A stretch of DNA of 64,000 nucleotides from Xanthomonas hortorum (GTDB taxonomy: Bacteria > Pseudomonadota > Gammaproteobacteria > Xanthomonadales > Xanthomonadaceae): the NCBI RefSeq assembly GCF_002940005.1, contig NZ_MDEF01000007.1; one strand, given 5' to 3'. Of this stretch, positions 26,082 through 34,276 are shown piece after piece. Each line of letters begins with the position of its first letter. Position 1 is the stretch's first letter. Under the pieces are notes generated by a model. The model saw nothing but the letters and a program-made list of their open reading frames with translations, was not told the DNA's origin and did not search any database. The position numbers and the translations under genes were made by a program.

Positions 26082-27440
26082 TTGGCAAGAACCCGAATCC
26101 TGATCGTCGATGACGAGGACAGCATCCGTTTTGGCATGCGCGACTTCCTGGAATCCCGTGGCTACGACGTGATCGATGCCGATAGCTGTCGCAGGGCGCG
26201 GGAGCTGTTCCAGGCATCGTCGCCGGATGTCGCGGTCATCGATTTCCGGCTGCACGACGGCAGTGCGATCGACCTGCTTCGCGATTTCAGGCAGATCGAC
26301 CCGGACGTGCCCATGATCGTGCTGACAGCCTACGGATCGATCGACCTGGCGGTGCAGGCGATCAAACAGGGGGCAGAACAATTTCTGACCAAGCCGATCG
26401 AAATGCCCGCGCTGCACGCCATCGTGAAGCGGCTGCTGACCAATCGGCGGCTGCATAGACAGCAGCAAGTGGTGAGCAAACGCGAGCAGCGTGAACGGGT
26501 GGATCCGTTGCTGGGCGATAGCCCCGCCATCCGGATGCTGGCCGAGCAGGCAGGCAAGGTGATGGGCAGCGACAGCCCGATCCTGATTCTTGGAGAGACC
26601 GGCACCGGCAAGAGCATGCTCGCCAAGTGGCTGCATCACCACAGCGCGCGTGCCGACGAGCCGTTCGTGGATCTCAATTGCGCCGGGCTGTCGCCGGAGT
26701 TTCTGGAAACCGAATTGTTCGGCCACGAAAAAGGCGCGTTCACCGGGGCGAGCGCCAGCAAGCAGGGCATGCTCGACATCGCCGATGGCGGCACCGTCTT
26801 CCTTGATGAGATCGGCGATGTCGATCCACGCGTGCAGCCCAAACTGCTCAAGGTGCTGGAAGAAAAACGTTTTCGCCGGATGGGCGCGGTGCGCGAGCGC
26901 GAAGTGGACATCCGGCTGATTGCCGCCACCCACCACGACCTTGCCAGCAAGGTGAAGGAAGGCACGTTCCGCAGCGACCTGTATTTCCGGATCAGCAGCA
27001 TTCCGTTGACGATGCCGGCACTGCGCGACCGCAAACAGGACATCCTCTCGCTCGCTTCCACGCTGCTGGCACGCCTAGTCACCGACCCGGCGCGGCGGGT
27101 GCAACTGACCGATGACGCGCAACAGGCGCTGCGCGACTATGCATGGCCCGGCAATATCCGCGAACTGCGTAATGTGCTGGAGCGCGCCGCATTGCTCTGC
27201 AATGAGGACACCATCACCCGACGCGACCTGCGCTTCGAGCTGCCTGCGGCGCAGGACGTGCCGGCCAATACGATGGACCTCACGCTTCAGCAGCTCGAAC
27301 GGCAACACATCCAGCGCGTTCTGCGTGATGTGGGAGGCAAGGTCGAGCAAGCTGCGCTGCGCCTGGGGATTCCACGCAGTACGCTCTATCAAAAGATCAA
27401 GATGCATTGCATCGGCGCGGCATCACACGATACCGGCTAA
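26082..27440 (+). CDS. Sigma-54-dependent NtrC-type response regulator
   Basis: 452 residues from the TTG at 26082, 8 bp after GGAG. The receiver domain has the acidic pair in VDDEDS, phosphoacceptor Asp in AVIDFRLHDG, Thr in LTAYGS and Lys in LTKPIE. The AAA+ domain carries Walker A GETGTGKS, the sigma-54 contact loop GAFTGA, Walker B TVFLDEIGD and LRDRKQDI. A Fis-type helix-turn-helix closes it (VEQAALRLGIPRSTLYQKIK). All elements needed to activate sigma-54 promoters are intact. It lies 61 bp before a histidine kinase, its likely partner, and downstream of a sigma-54 promoter at 22280, so it probably autoregulates the cluster. Confidence 0.94.
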   Translation: MARTRILIVDDEDSIRFGMRDFLESRGYDVIDADSCRRARELFQASSPDVAVIDFRLHDGSAIDLLRDFRQIDPDVPMIVLTAYGSIDLAVQAIKQGAEQFLTKPIEMPALHAIVKRLLTNRRLHRQQQVVSKREQRERVDPLLGDSPAIRMLAEQAGKVMGSDSPILILGETGTGKSMLAKWLHHHSARADEPFVDLNCAGLSPEFLETELFGHEKGAFTGASASKQGMLDIADGGTVFLDEIGDVDPRVQPKLLKVLEEKRFRRMGAVREREVDIRLIAATHHDLASKVKEGTFRSDLYFRISSIPLTMPALRDRKQDILSLASTLLARLVTDPARRVQLTDDAQQALRDYAWPGNIRELRNVLERAALLCNEDTITRRDLRFELPAAQDVPANTMDLTLQQLERQHIQRVLRDVGGKVEQAALRLGIPRSTLYQKIKMHCIGAASHDTG

Positions 27441-27501
27441 GCCCGCATGCCGGGGTTGAGCGCTCAACAGGTGAGATTGGCACGCGCATGAGGAGTGCGA
27501 C

Positions 27502-29439
27502 ATGGTCAAGGCGAAGATCTATGCAGGCATCGCGATCATCGTCGCCTTCGGCGTGATGTCGATGCTCTACGTCCAGCGCGGACTCGACGACGTCGTCGGC
27601 CATCTGACCAGACTCGAGCAGATCGACGCACCCTTCAGCATCGCTGCCCTCGAGATGGAAAAGAATGTCGGTGAGTATGCCTATGGTGTGCTGCAGTACA
27701 TCGCACAACCGCTTGCGGATACCCGCGCGGAAACCGTCAACGACAGCGCCGACTTTTCCCGCTACCACGCCAACTACATGCAGTTGAGCAGCACCGACAG
27801 GGAAATCGAGCTGGGCAGGCACCTCGCTACCGACTTCAAGAATCTTTCGGGTATCGGCGCTGCGCTGATGGATAAAAGAGACGCACTCGACGCCACGTTC
27901 GAGCGTGTCACCGGGCTGTTGAAAGACATCGACGCGCTTGCAGACCATCGCATGGTGGCGGCTGCGCCGACAATCGAACCAGCGCGAAGGCGCAGTCTGG
28001 CTGCGATAGCGAACATGGAAGCACGGGCAGCGAAACTCGGATTCTGGCTGTCGGCGTATGAGCGCAGGACGACGGCGCTGACGACGCGGCAGTTGCTGGA
28101 AAGAATCGCCGACCTCGACGATGCCATCTCCGAGTATCGGCGTTTGCCGCTGGCGCCGGAGGAGCGACGGCTGGGCGATGATGCGGAGGCGTTGCGTGTA
28201 CAGATCAGACGCGGTGTCGATGAACTGCTTGTGGGCGAGGACGCTATCGAGGCATTGGCGAGGCAATTTGTCAGATTGCAGAATCATCTCGACGATGTCT
28301 CCGACGATGAGATCGAACCGTTGGCAGCCAAGGGTCTGACGGCACCGCAGAAGGAAGCGGACCGCATCGCGGTACGGGTGCTGAACATGCTGGGGTATGC
28401 GATCCCGCTGTACCTGCTGGTTGCGATGGTGGTGGGTGCATTGCTGATCATGACGGTCGTCAGGCCATTGCGAAAACTGGCATCGGGTACCAAGGCCATT
28501 GGCGACGGCAATCTTGGCTACCGCATCGCCGAACGCGGCAAGGACGAGTTCGACGATCTGGCGCGGCAATTCAACCTGATGGTGGCGCGACTGCAGGAAA
28601 GCACCGTCTCCAAAGCGCTGCTGGAAGACAGCGAACAGAAACTGCGACTGACGGTAGCGGACCTGCGCCAGGAAATCGCAGAACGCGTACGGTCCGAGCG
28701 GGAACGCGGGAAGCTGCAGGCCGAGTTGCGCCGTAGCGAGGCGATGGCGGCCATCGGCGCACTGATGGCCGGCGTTGCCCACGAGGTGCGCAACCCGTTA
28801 TTCGGCATTTCATCGACCCTGGATGCGATGGAGGCAAGTTCCCATGGCGGCGGCGGAAGCGGCCGTCACCGGGAAGTGTTGCGCCGCGAGGTGCGCCGAC
28901 TGAACAAGCTGATGACGGACCTGCTCGAATACGGCAGACCGCCGACCGAGGAATTCACCAGCGGACGCCTGGGAAATGTGATCGCCGAGGCCGGCCATAT
29001 CTGCGGCCCGGCTGCCGACGCAGCGACCGTTGTCATCGTCAACCAGGCCGACGCCTATGACGGCGTGCTGCAGATGAACCATGGCCGCCTGCTGCAGGTG
29101 TTCGTCAACCTGATCGAAAACGCAGTCCAGCATGCGCCTGCCGGCACCGAGGTGACCATCACCGCCAGCACGATCGAGGACGACGGGAATCGCGCTGTGG
29201 AGTGCCGTGTGCAGGATCGCGGCGCGGGCTTCGCCGCCGAGGACCTGCCGTTCCTGTTCGACCCATTCTTCACCCGGCGCCGCAAGGGCACGGGGCTGGG
29301 CCTGGCCATCGTGCAGCGCATCGTCGATGAGCACCGCGGCTCCATCCAGGCCCATAACAGTCCACAAGGCGGCGCAGTCATGGTGCTGCGCCTGCCGATC
29401 ACCGGCTGGTCCAACGACAAGCGCGACCTGCCGGCGTGA
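27502..29439 (+). CDS. HAMP-domain sensor histidine kinase
   Basis: 645 residues. The first membrane helix is at about 5-22 and the second at about 295-316 (PLYLLVAMVVGALLIMTV), enclosing a 270-residue helical periplasmic sensor without an obvious ligand pocket. HAMP (VVRPLRKLASGTKAIGDGNLGYRI) follows, then a coiled coil, the HisKA box with the phospho-histidine in GVAHEVRNPLFG, and an ATPase domain with NLIENAVQHA, DRGAGF, FDPFFT and GTGLGLAIV. The architecture resembles kinases paired with NtrC-type regulators. It is last in the cluster, next to the response regulator, and presumably senses an envelope signal related to phosphate or polyphosphate. Confidence 0.93.
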   Translation: MVKAKIYAGIAIIVAFGVMSMLYVQRGLDDVVGHLTRLEQIDAPFSIAALEMEKNVGEYAYGVLQYIAQPLADTRAETVNDSADFSRYHANYMQLSSTDREIELGRHLATDFKNLSGIGAALMDKRDALDATFERVTGLLKDIDALADHRMVAAAPTIEPARRRSLAAIANMEARAAKLGFWLSAYERRTTALTTRQLLERIADLDDAISEYRRLPLAPEERRLGDDAEALRVQIRRGVDELLVGEDAIEALARQFVRLQNHLDDVSDDEIEPLAAKGLTAPQKEADRIAVRVLNMLGYAIPLYLLVAMVVGALLIMTVVRPLRKLASGTKAIGDGNLGYRIAERGKDEFDDLARQFNLMVARLQESTVSKALLEDSEQKLRLTVADLRQEIAERVRSERERGKLQAELRRSEAMAAIGALMAGVAHEVRNPLFGISSTLDAMEASSHGGGGSGRHREVLRREVRRLNKLMTDLLEYGRPPTEEFTSGRLGNVIAEAGHICGPAADAATVVIVNQADAYDGVLQMNHGRLLQVFVNLIENAVQHAPAGTEVTITASTIEDDGNRAVECRVQDRGAGFAAEDLPFLFDPFFTRRRKGTGLGLAIVQRIVDEHRGSIQAHNSPQGGAVMVLRLPITGWSNDKRDLPA

Positions 29440-29564
29440 TAAAACATCGCATCCCGCACGCTGCGCAGACACGATGGCGCCAGGCGCCGGTAGCGATGTG
29501 GCGGATCATGCATCGCGGGGAACGTAATGTATGGCGACTAAGCCAGCTCGCTGCCGCAGCAGGG

Positions 29565-30056
29565 TCAATGATCGGTATCTGCTTTGTAATGCGACATGGT
29601 GTCCTCGATGCCCTTGCTCAGTTCCATTACCTTGAGCGCGTACTCGGCCAGGCGCTGATCCTCAGGCGTGTCCGGCTGCCACGAGGGCACTGCCACCGGT
29701 GTAATCCCGTCCGGATCCATCGCCACGAACACGATGATGCAATGCGTGCACAGCCGCGAGTCGCCGCCCATGGGGCTGCGCGCACGCACATCGATGGCGA
29801 AATGCATGCTGGTGCGCCCGGTGTAGACCAGCTTGGCCGACACCGCGACCAGATCCCCGATCCGCACCGGCGCCACGAAGCGAATGCCGCCCACCGCCAC
29901 GGTGACGCAGTAATGCCCGCTCCAGCCACTGGCTGCGGCAAAGCCCACCTGGTCGATCCACTTCATCACCACGCCGCCATGCACCTTGCCGCCGAAGTTG
30001 ACGTCGCTGGGTTCGGCCAGAAAACGAAATGTCAGATCACGCTGTTCGCCAATCAC
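29565..30056 (-). CDS. Acyl-CoA thioesterase, hotdog fold
   Basis: 163 residues. It follows the YciA/BACH-type pattern: DVNFGGKVHGGVVMKWIDQVGFAAASGWSG at the N-terminus (catalytic-region Asn and Asp), VAVGGIRFVAPVRIGDLVAVSAKLVYTGRTSM and a C-terminal tail. Enzymes of this type hydrolyse acyl-CoAs in the cytosol and form hexamers. It converges with the histidine kinase gene; the 125 bp between them show no clear terminator. The next minus-strand gene upstream is a methyltransferase 89 bp away. Confidence 0.88.
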   Translation of the reverse strand: MIGEQRDLTFRFLAEPSDVNFGGKVHGGVVMKWIDQVGFAAASGWSGHYCVTVAVGGIRFVAPVRIGDLVAVSAKLVYTGRTSMHFAIDVRARSPMGGDSRLCTHCIIVFVAMDPDGITPVAVPSWQPDTPEDQRLAEYALKVMELSKGIEDTMSHYKADTDH

Positions 30057-30145
30057 CGCCCGCCCTCGTCAATGGATGAGCTGGCAGTGTGCCATGCAGG
30101 TGCGACAGAAGCGCGCAGGGACATTCGAGGTTCCGCGGTATTCGA

Positions 30146-30982
30146 TCAACCGCGTATCGCTTCAATGTTGTCCTGCTTGCGCAAACACAACCAGGGGAAA
30201 TGCAGCTGTTTCAACTTGAACATCCGCCGCAGGCGCGCACTCGGCCGTCGCGGGTCGAATAGCCATTGCACTGCAAACCGATCGAACGTGGCGTAAGTGT
30301 GTTGATGGTAGTGCGCGGCCAGTGCGGGCACACCCAGCTCGGTGAAGTAGTGCAGGCTGCGCGCGGCGCTTTCGCTGGCGCGTTGCGGGTCTGCGTACAG
30401 CGGGCTGTCGAGGATGTGCAGTTCGCCGCCGTCGCGCAGTTGGGCGAGCAAGCGGGTGACCAACGCAGCGGGGTCGGCGAAATACTGGATGCAGGCCGGC
30501 AGCACGATGACGTCGAAGAGATCGCGCGGCAGTGCCAGGGTCTGGATGTCGGCGGCGATGAAACTCAGCCGCTGGTCGTGGCCGAATACGCGTGCGGCCT
30601 GGGTCAGTTCGGTGCGATTGACGTCGACACCGCAGACGTCGCGTTGCAGCGATTGCGCCAGCAACTGCGACAGCCAGCCGTTGCCGCAACCCAGTTCGAG
30701 AATGGCGCCCTCACCCGCACGCGCCTGTAGATGCTGCACCAGCAAGGCGCTGGACAGCGCGCGCACCCGCCATTCCAGCGTCGTGCCGAGCTTGCCGCTG
30801 GGCCTTGGCAGGCTACGCACCTGCGCATCGGTGTAGAGCCGGCCCTCCTTGCGCCGAATCTCCAGATACTGCTGCTCAAACGGATCATCGGCCAGCGAGC
30901 GCTGCACGAACACGCCGTCGATGTTCTTCAGCTCGGACAACTGCTGCAGCCGATCGCGCAGCGCGGGAAATCCAACACTCAT
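30146..30982 (-). CDS. Class I SAM-dependent methyltransferase
   Basis: 278 residues. Motif I ILELGCGNGWLSQLLAQ, acidic residue in VCGVDVNRTEL and the post-motif region FIAADIQTLALPRDLFDVIVLPACIQYF define a Rossmann-type methyltransferase (Methyltransf_11 style). An unusual 90-residue N-terminal segment precedes it, with YLEIRRKEGRLYTDAQVRSLP, and about 90 basic residues follow (FAVQWLFDPRRPSARLRRMFKLKQLHFPW). Substrate cannot be assigned. It lies 13 bp downstream of the dicarboxylate symporter on the same strand, so they may be cotranscribed. Confidence 0.82.
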   Translation of the reverse strand: MSVGFPALRDRLQQLSELKNIDGVFVQRSLADDPFEQQYLEIRRKEGRLYTDAQVRSLPRPSGKLGTTLEWRVRALSSALLVQHLQARAGEGAILELGCGNGWLSQLLAQSLQRDVCGVDVNRTELTQAARVFGHDQRLSFIAADIQTLALPRDLFDVIVLPACIQYFADPAALVTRLLAQLRDGGELHILDSPLYADPQRASESAARSLHYFTELGVPALAAHYHQHTYATFDRFAVQWLFDPRRPSARLRRMFKLKQLHFPWLCLRKQDNIEAIRG

Positions 30983-30995
30983 CGGTCGGTCGCGG

Positions 30996-32336
30996 TCAGC
31001 GCTGCGAGCTGGCGCGATCGGTCAGCGGATCTTCCAACCCCACGTTCGTCGATGCCGACTCGTAGACCGCCTTGTCCAACAAACCGGTTTCCTTGGCCAC
31101 CAGCACCGGCACCAACATCTGCCCGGTGACGTTGGTCATGGTGCGCATCATGTCGAGGATGCGGTCGATCGCATACAGATAGCCGATGACTTCCAGCGGC
31201 AGGTTAGCCGCACTGAGCACCACGGTGGCCATGATCACCGCAGTGCCCGGCACGCCGGCCGTGCCGAAGCTGCCGAGTACAGAAGCGATCAACACCACGA
31301 AATACTGATTGGCAGTCAGTGGCACGCCGGTGTATTGCGCAATGAACACCGCGCACAAGGCCGGAAAAATCGCGCCGCAGCCATCCATCTTGATGCTGGC
31401 ACCCAGCGGCACCGCGAACGCGGCGTAATCCTTGCTGACGCCCAGGTTATGCGTGATCGAGCGCATCGCCACCGGCATCGCGGCAAAGCTGGACGAACTG
31501 ACGAATGCCACCTGCATACCCGGCGCCGCACCACGGAAGAACTTCCACGGATTCAATCCATGCAACAACAACAAGCTGCTGTAGACCACCACGATGTGGA
31601 TCGCGCAGGCCACATACAGCGCCAGCACGAAATTGCCGAACGGCAACAGCTTCGCAAAGCCGTAGCTGCCCACCAGACCGGCGATCAGGCCGAAGGTGCC
31701 GAGCGGGGTCATCTCCAGCACGAAGCGGGTGACCTGGATCATGATGTCGCTCAGTTGCGCGGTGAGCTTGCGCGCCTCGGCCACGCGCTCGCCAAGCTTG
31801 ACCATCGCAAAGCCCAGCAGCGCGGCGAAGAAGATCACCGGCAGGATCGAACCACGCCCGGCCGCCAGGACCGTTTCGCCGGCCGCATTGGCCTTGGTGC
31901 CGATGCCGGTCAGTGCGTAGAACGGGTTGGAGGGCACCACATCCAGCAGCACCTTGATCGGGCTGGGCACATCGCGCGGTTTCCAGGCCGAATCCACGCT
32001 CAGGCTGAAATGGCCGGCGCCGGGCTGCATGAGCGTGCCCACTGCCAGACCCACGCCCACCGCCAGCGCAGCGGTGATGACGAACCACAGAAAGGTACGC
32101 CCGCCAAGTGCGGCGACGGATTTTTGCCCGTGCAGCGACGAGATCGCATTGATCACCGCGAAGAACACCAGCGGGATCGCGATCATCTTGATCAGGGTGA
32201 CGTACAGATCGCCGAGTGGGCCGAACCACACATCGGCCGCAGGGCCCATGGCCGCTCCGGCGATCGCACCCAGCACGAAGCCGGCCACCACGCGTTGCCA
32301 GAACGGAATGCGCAACCAGGCCGAGACCAATGTCAT
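30996..32336 (-). CDS. Dicarboxylate/amino acid:cation symporter (DAACS family)
   Basis: 446 residues from the ATG at 32336; in-frame starts up to 33 bp earlier are possible, and none has a strong ribosome site. About eight hydrophobic segments plus two re-entrant loops are visible. Family signatures are present: SSSSFAAMPVAMRSI (the serine-rich HP1 loop), GASIKMDGCGAIFPALCAVF (the NMDGT-like motif as MDGCG) and AGVPGTAVIMATVVL (HP2). Members are GltP/DctA-type carriers importing glutamate or C4-dicarboxylates with sodium or protons. It is divergent from the alkaline phosphatase gene at 32479. Confidence 0.88.
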   Translation of the reverse strand: MTLVSAWLRIPFWQRVVAGFVLGAIAGAAMGPAADVWFGPLGDLYVTLIKMIAIPLVFFAVINAISSLHGQKSVAALGGRTFLWFVITAALAVGVGLAVGTLMQPGAGHFSLSVDSAWKPRDVPSPIKVLLDVVPSNPFYALTGIGTKANAAGETVLAAGRGSILPVIFFAALLGFAMVKLGERVAEARKLTAQLSDIMIQVTRFVLEMTPLGTFGLIAGLVGSYGFAKLLPFGNFVLALYVACAIHIVVVYSSLLLLHGLNPWKFFRGAAPGMQVAFVSSSSFAAMPVAMRSITHNLGVSKDYAAFAVPLGASIKMDGCGAIFPALCAVFIAQYTGVPLTANQYFVVLIASVLGSFGTAGVPGTAVIMATVVLSAANLPLEVIGYLYAIDRILDMMRTMTNVTGQMLVPVLVAKETGLLDKAVYESASTNVGLEDPLTDRASSQR

Positions 32337-32417
32337 GCGTCGAATCATCCGGGGGGAGAGTGCATGCACGATAGCTCAGGCCCGCGCTGGCCGCGAGACC
32401 ACGACTGGAACAGCGGT

Positions 32418-32435
32418 GTGTCATCTGTGTGACAC
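32418..32435 (+). promoter_or_regulatory. Pho-box-like repeat upstream of the alkaline phosphatase
   Basis: GTGTCAT-CTGT-GTGACAC has two 7-bp units spaced as in the PhoB box (CTGTCAT-N4-CTGTCAC), matching 6 of 7 and 5 of 7 positions; it is also the dyad GTGTCA-N6-TGACAC. A -10-like CATAAT at 32448-32453 follows at suitable distance, 26 bp before the start codon. The phoX gene at 52352 has a similar GTGTCAT unit. Confidence 0.5.
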
Positions 32436-32478
32436 CAGGCATCCCGGCATAATGCGCGCTGATTCAGTCACGAGTTCG

Positions 32479-34185
32479 ATGCCGATGCGTTACCGCCTGC
32501 CTGCCCTCGCCGCCCTGACCACCTTGTGTGTCGCCGCCTGCGCTTCCACCACCGGCACCAGTGCGTCCGCGCCTGCCGCCGTGCGCGTGGAGGTGCCGCA
32601 GGTGACCCATCCCGCCGGCGAGACGCCGCAATGGTGGTACCGCTCGGGCGCCGCGCGCGCAGCTGGCAATGGCGCGATGGCCGGGCGCGCGCGCAACGTG
32701 ATCCTGTTCCTGGGCGATGGCATGAGCCTGACCACGGTGGCTGCCGCGCGCATTCTGGATGGCCAGCGCAAGGGCGGGCCGGGTGAAGAGAACCTGCTGT
32801 CGTGGGAACAATTCCCGGCCACCGCCTTCAGCAAGACCTACAACACCGATTCGCAGACGCCCGGTTCGGCCGGCACCATGACCGCGATCACCACCGGGGT
32901 GAAAACGCATATGGGCGCGATCGGCGTCAGCAGCGGCAACCGTAGCGACTGCGCCGACAGCCTCGGCAAGGGCTTGCTGAGCTGGCTGCAACTGGCCGAC
33001 AGCGCCGGCATGGCCACCGGCATCGTCACCACCACCCGGCTGACCCACGCCACCCCGGCGGCCACCTACGCGCATTCGCCGGACCGCAACTGGGAAAACG
33101 ACACCGACCTGCCCGAATCCGCACGCACTGCCGGCTGCCAGGACATCGCCCAGCAACTGCTGTCCACCGCGCGCTTCGGACGCGGCCCGCAGGTGGTACT
33201 GGGCGGCGGACGCAGCCAGTTCCAGACCGTGCAGGAGCGCGATCCGGAATACGACGACAAGGTGGGCCTGCGCCTGGACGGCCGCGATCTGGTCGCCGAG
33301 TGGAAACAGACGCACCCGCAGGGCGCCTATGTCTGGAACGAGCAGCAATTGAAAGCAGCCGCCGGCGCACCCGCGCTGCTGGGCCTGTTCGAGCCGGATC
33401 ACATGCAGTTCGACCACGACCGCAATCGCAGCCCGCAGGGCGAGCCCAGCCTGACCGAAATGACCCGCACCGCAATCCAGTCGCTGTCGCGCGACCCGAA
33501 TGGTTTCGTGCTGATGGTCGAAGGCGGCCGTATCGATCACGCCAACCATGCCGGCAATGCCTACCGCGCGCTCGACGAGACCGTGTCGCTGTCCGATGCG
33601 GTGCGCGCCGCCGTGCAGACTGCACCGCCGGACACGCTGATCATCGTCACCGCCGACCACTCACATACGCTCAACTTCGTCGGCTACCCGGTGCGCGGCA
33701 ACCCGATCCTGGGCAAGGTGCGCGGCACCGGCGGCGAAGAAGGCGACCGCACCCAGCTGGCTACCGACCTGGCCGGCCAGCCCTACACCACACTGAGCTA
33801 CGCCAACGGCCCCGGCCACACCGGCGCCAGCAACGCGCAACCGGCCGGACCGAAGAAGTATCCGCACGAACCCAGCAGCAGCGAGCCTGCTTCCGGACGC
33901 CCTGATCTGACCCACGTCGACACCGAAGCCCCCAGCTACATGCAGGAATCGCTGGTACCGACCAAGTCTGAAAGCCATGGCGGCGAAGACGTCGGCATCT
34001 GGGCCACCGGCCCGGGCAGCGCGGCCTTCCGCGGCACGCTGGAAGAGAACGTGATCTACCACGTCATCGTGCAGGCCACCCCGCGCCTGCGCGAGCGCCT
34101 GTGCAAGGCCGGCACCTGCGACAGCGCCGGCGTGCCGGTGGAGTTGCCGGCATCGGCCGCGTTCGAGACTGCGACCAAGCGTTGA
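32479..34185 (+). CDS. Alkaline phosphatase, PhoA superfamily, lipoprotein-type signal
   Basis: 568 residues from the ATG at 32479 (a second ATG at 32485 is equally usable). The signal ends LTTLCVAAC, so it may be a lipoprotein. Metal and catalytic motifs are evident: LFLGDGMSL (first Asp), VEGGRIDHANHAG (Glu, Asp, His ligands), TADHSHT (Asp-His) and ESHGGEDVGIWATGP (third His). The nucleophile region reads TPGSAGTMTAITTGVKT, so the Asp that normally precedes the nucleophilic serine in DSA is Gly. The enzyme should release phosphate from monoesters in the periplasm or at the cell surface. A Pho-box-like repeat lies upstream. The 3' neighbour tilS starts 91 bp after the stop. Confidence 0.9.
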   Translation: MPMRYRLPALAALTTLCVAACASTTGTSASAPAAVRVEVPQVTHPAGETPQWWYRSGAARAAGNGAMAGRARNVILFLGDGMSLTTVAAARILDGQRKGGPGEENLLSWEQFPATAFSKTYNTDSQTPGSAGTMTAITTGVKTHMGAIGVSSGNRSDCADSLGKGLLSWLQLADSAGMATGIVTTTRLTHATPAATYAHSPDRNWENDTDLPESARTAGCQDIAQQLLSTARFGRGPQVVLGGGRSQFQTVQERDPEYDDKVGLRLDGRDLVAEWKQTHPQGAYVWNEQQLKAAAGAPALLGLFEPDHMQFDHDRNRSPQGEPSLTEMTRTAIQSLSRDPNGFVLMVEGGRIDHANHAGNAYRALDETVSLSDAVRAAVQTAPPDTLIIVTADHSHTLNFVGYPVRGNPILGKVRGTGGEEGDRTQLATDLAGQPYTTLSYANGPGHTGASNAQPAGPKKYPHEPSSSEPASGRPDLTHVDTEAPSYMQESLVPTKSESHGGEDVGIWATGPGSAAFRGTLEENVIYHVIVQATPRLRERLCKAGTCDSAGVPVELPASAAFETATKR

Positions 34186-34276
34186 TGTGCAGTGTTGCGC
34201 CGTTGCGATTGGCAGACGGTGGCAATCCGCTACCGGTCGCACCGTGCCGCAGCGCTGTCTTGATCGGCATGCACAG

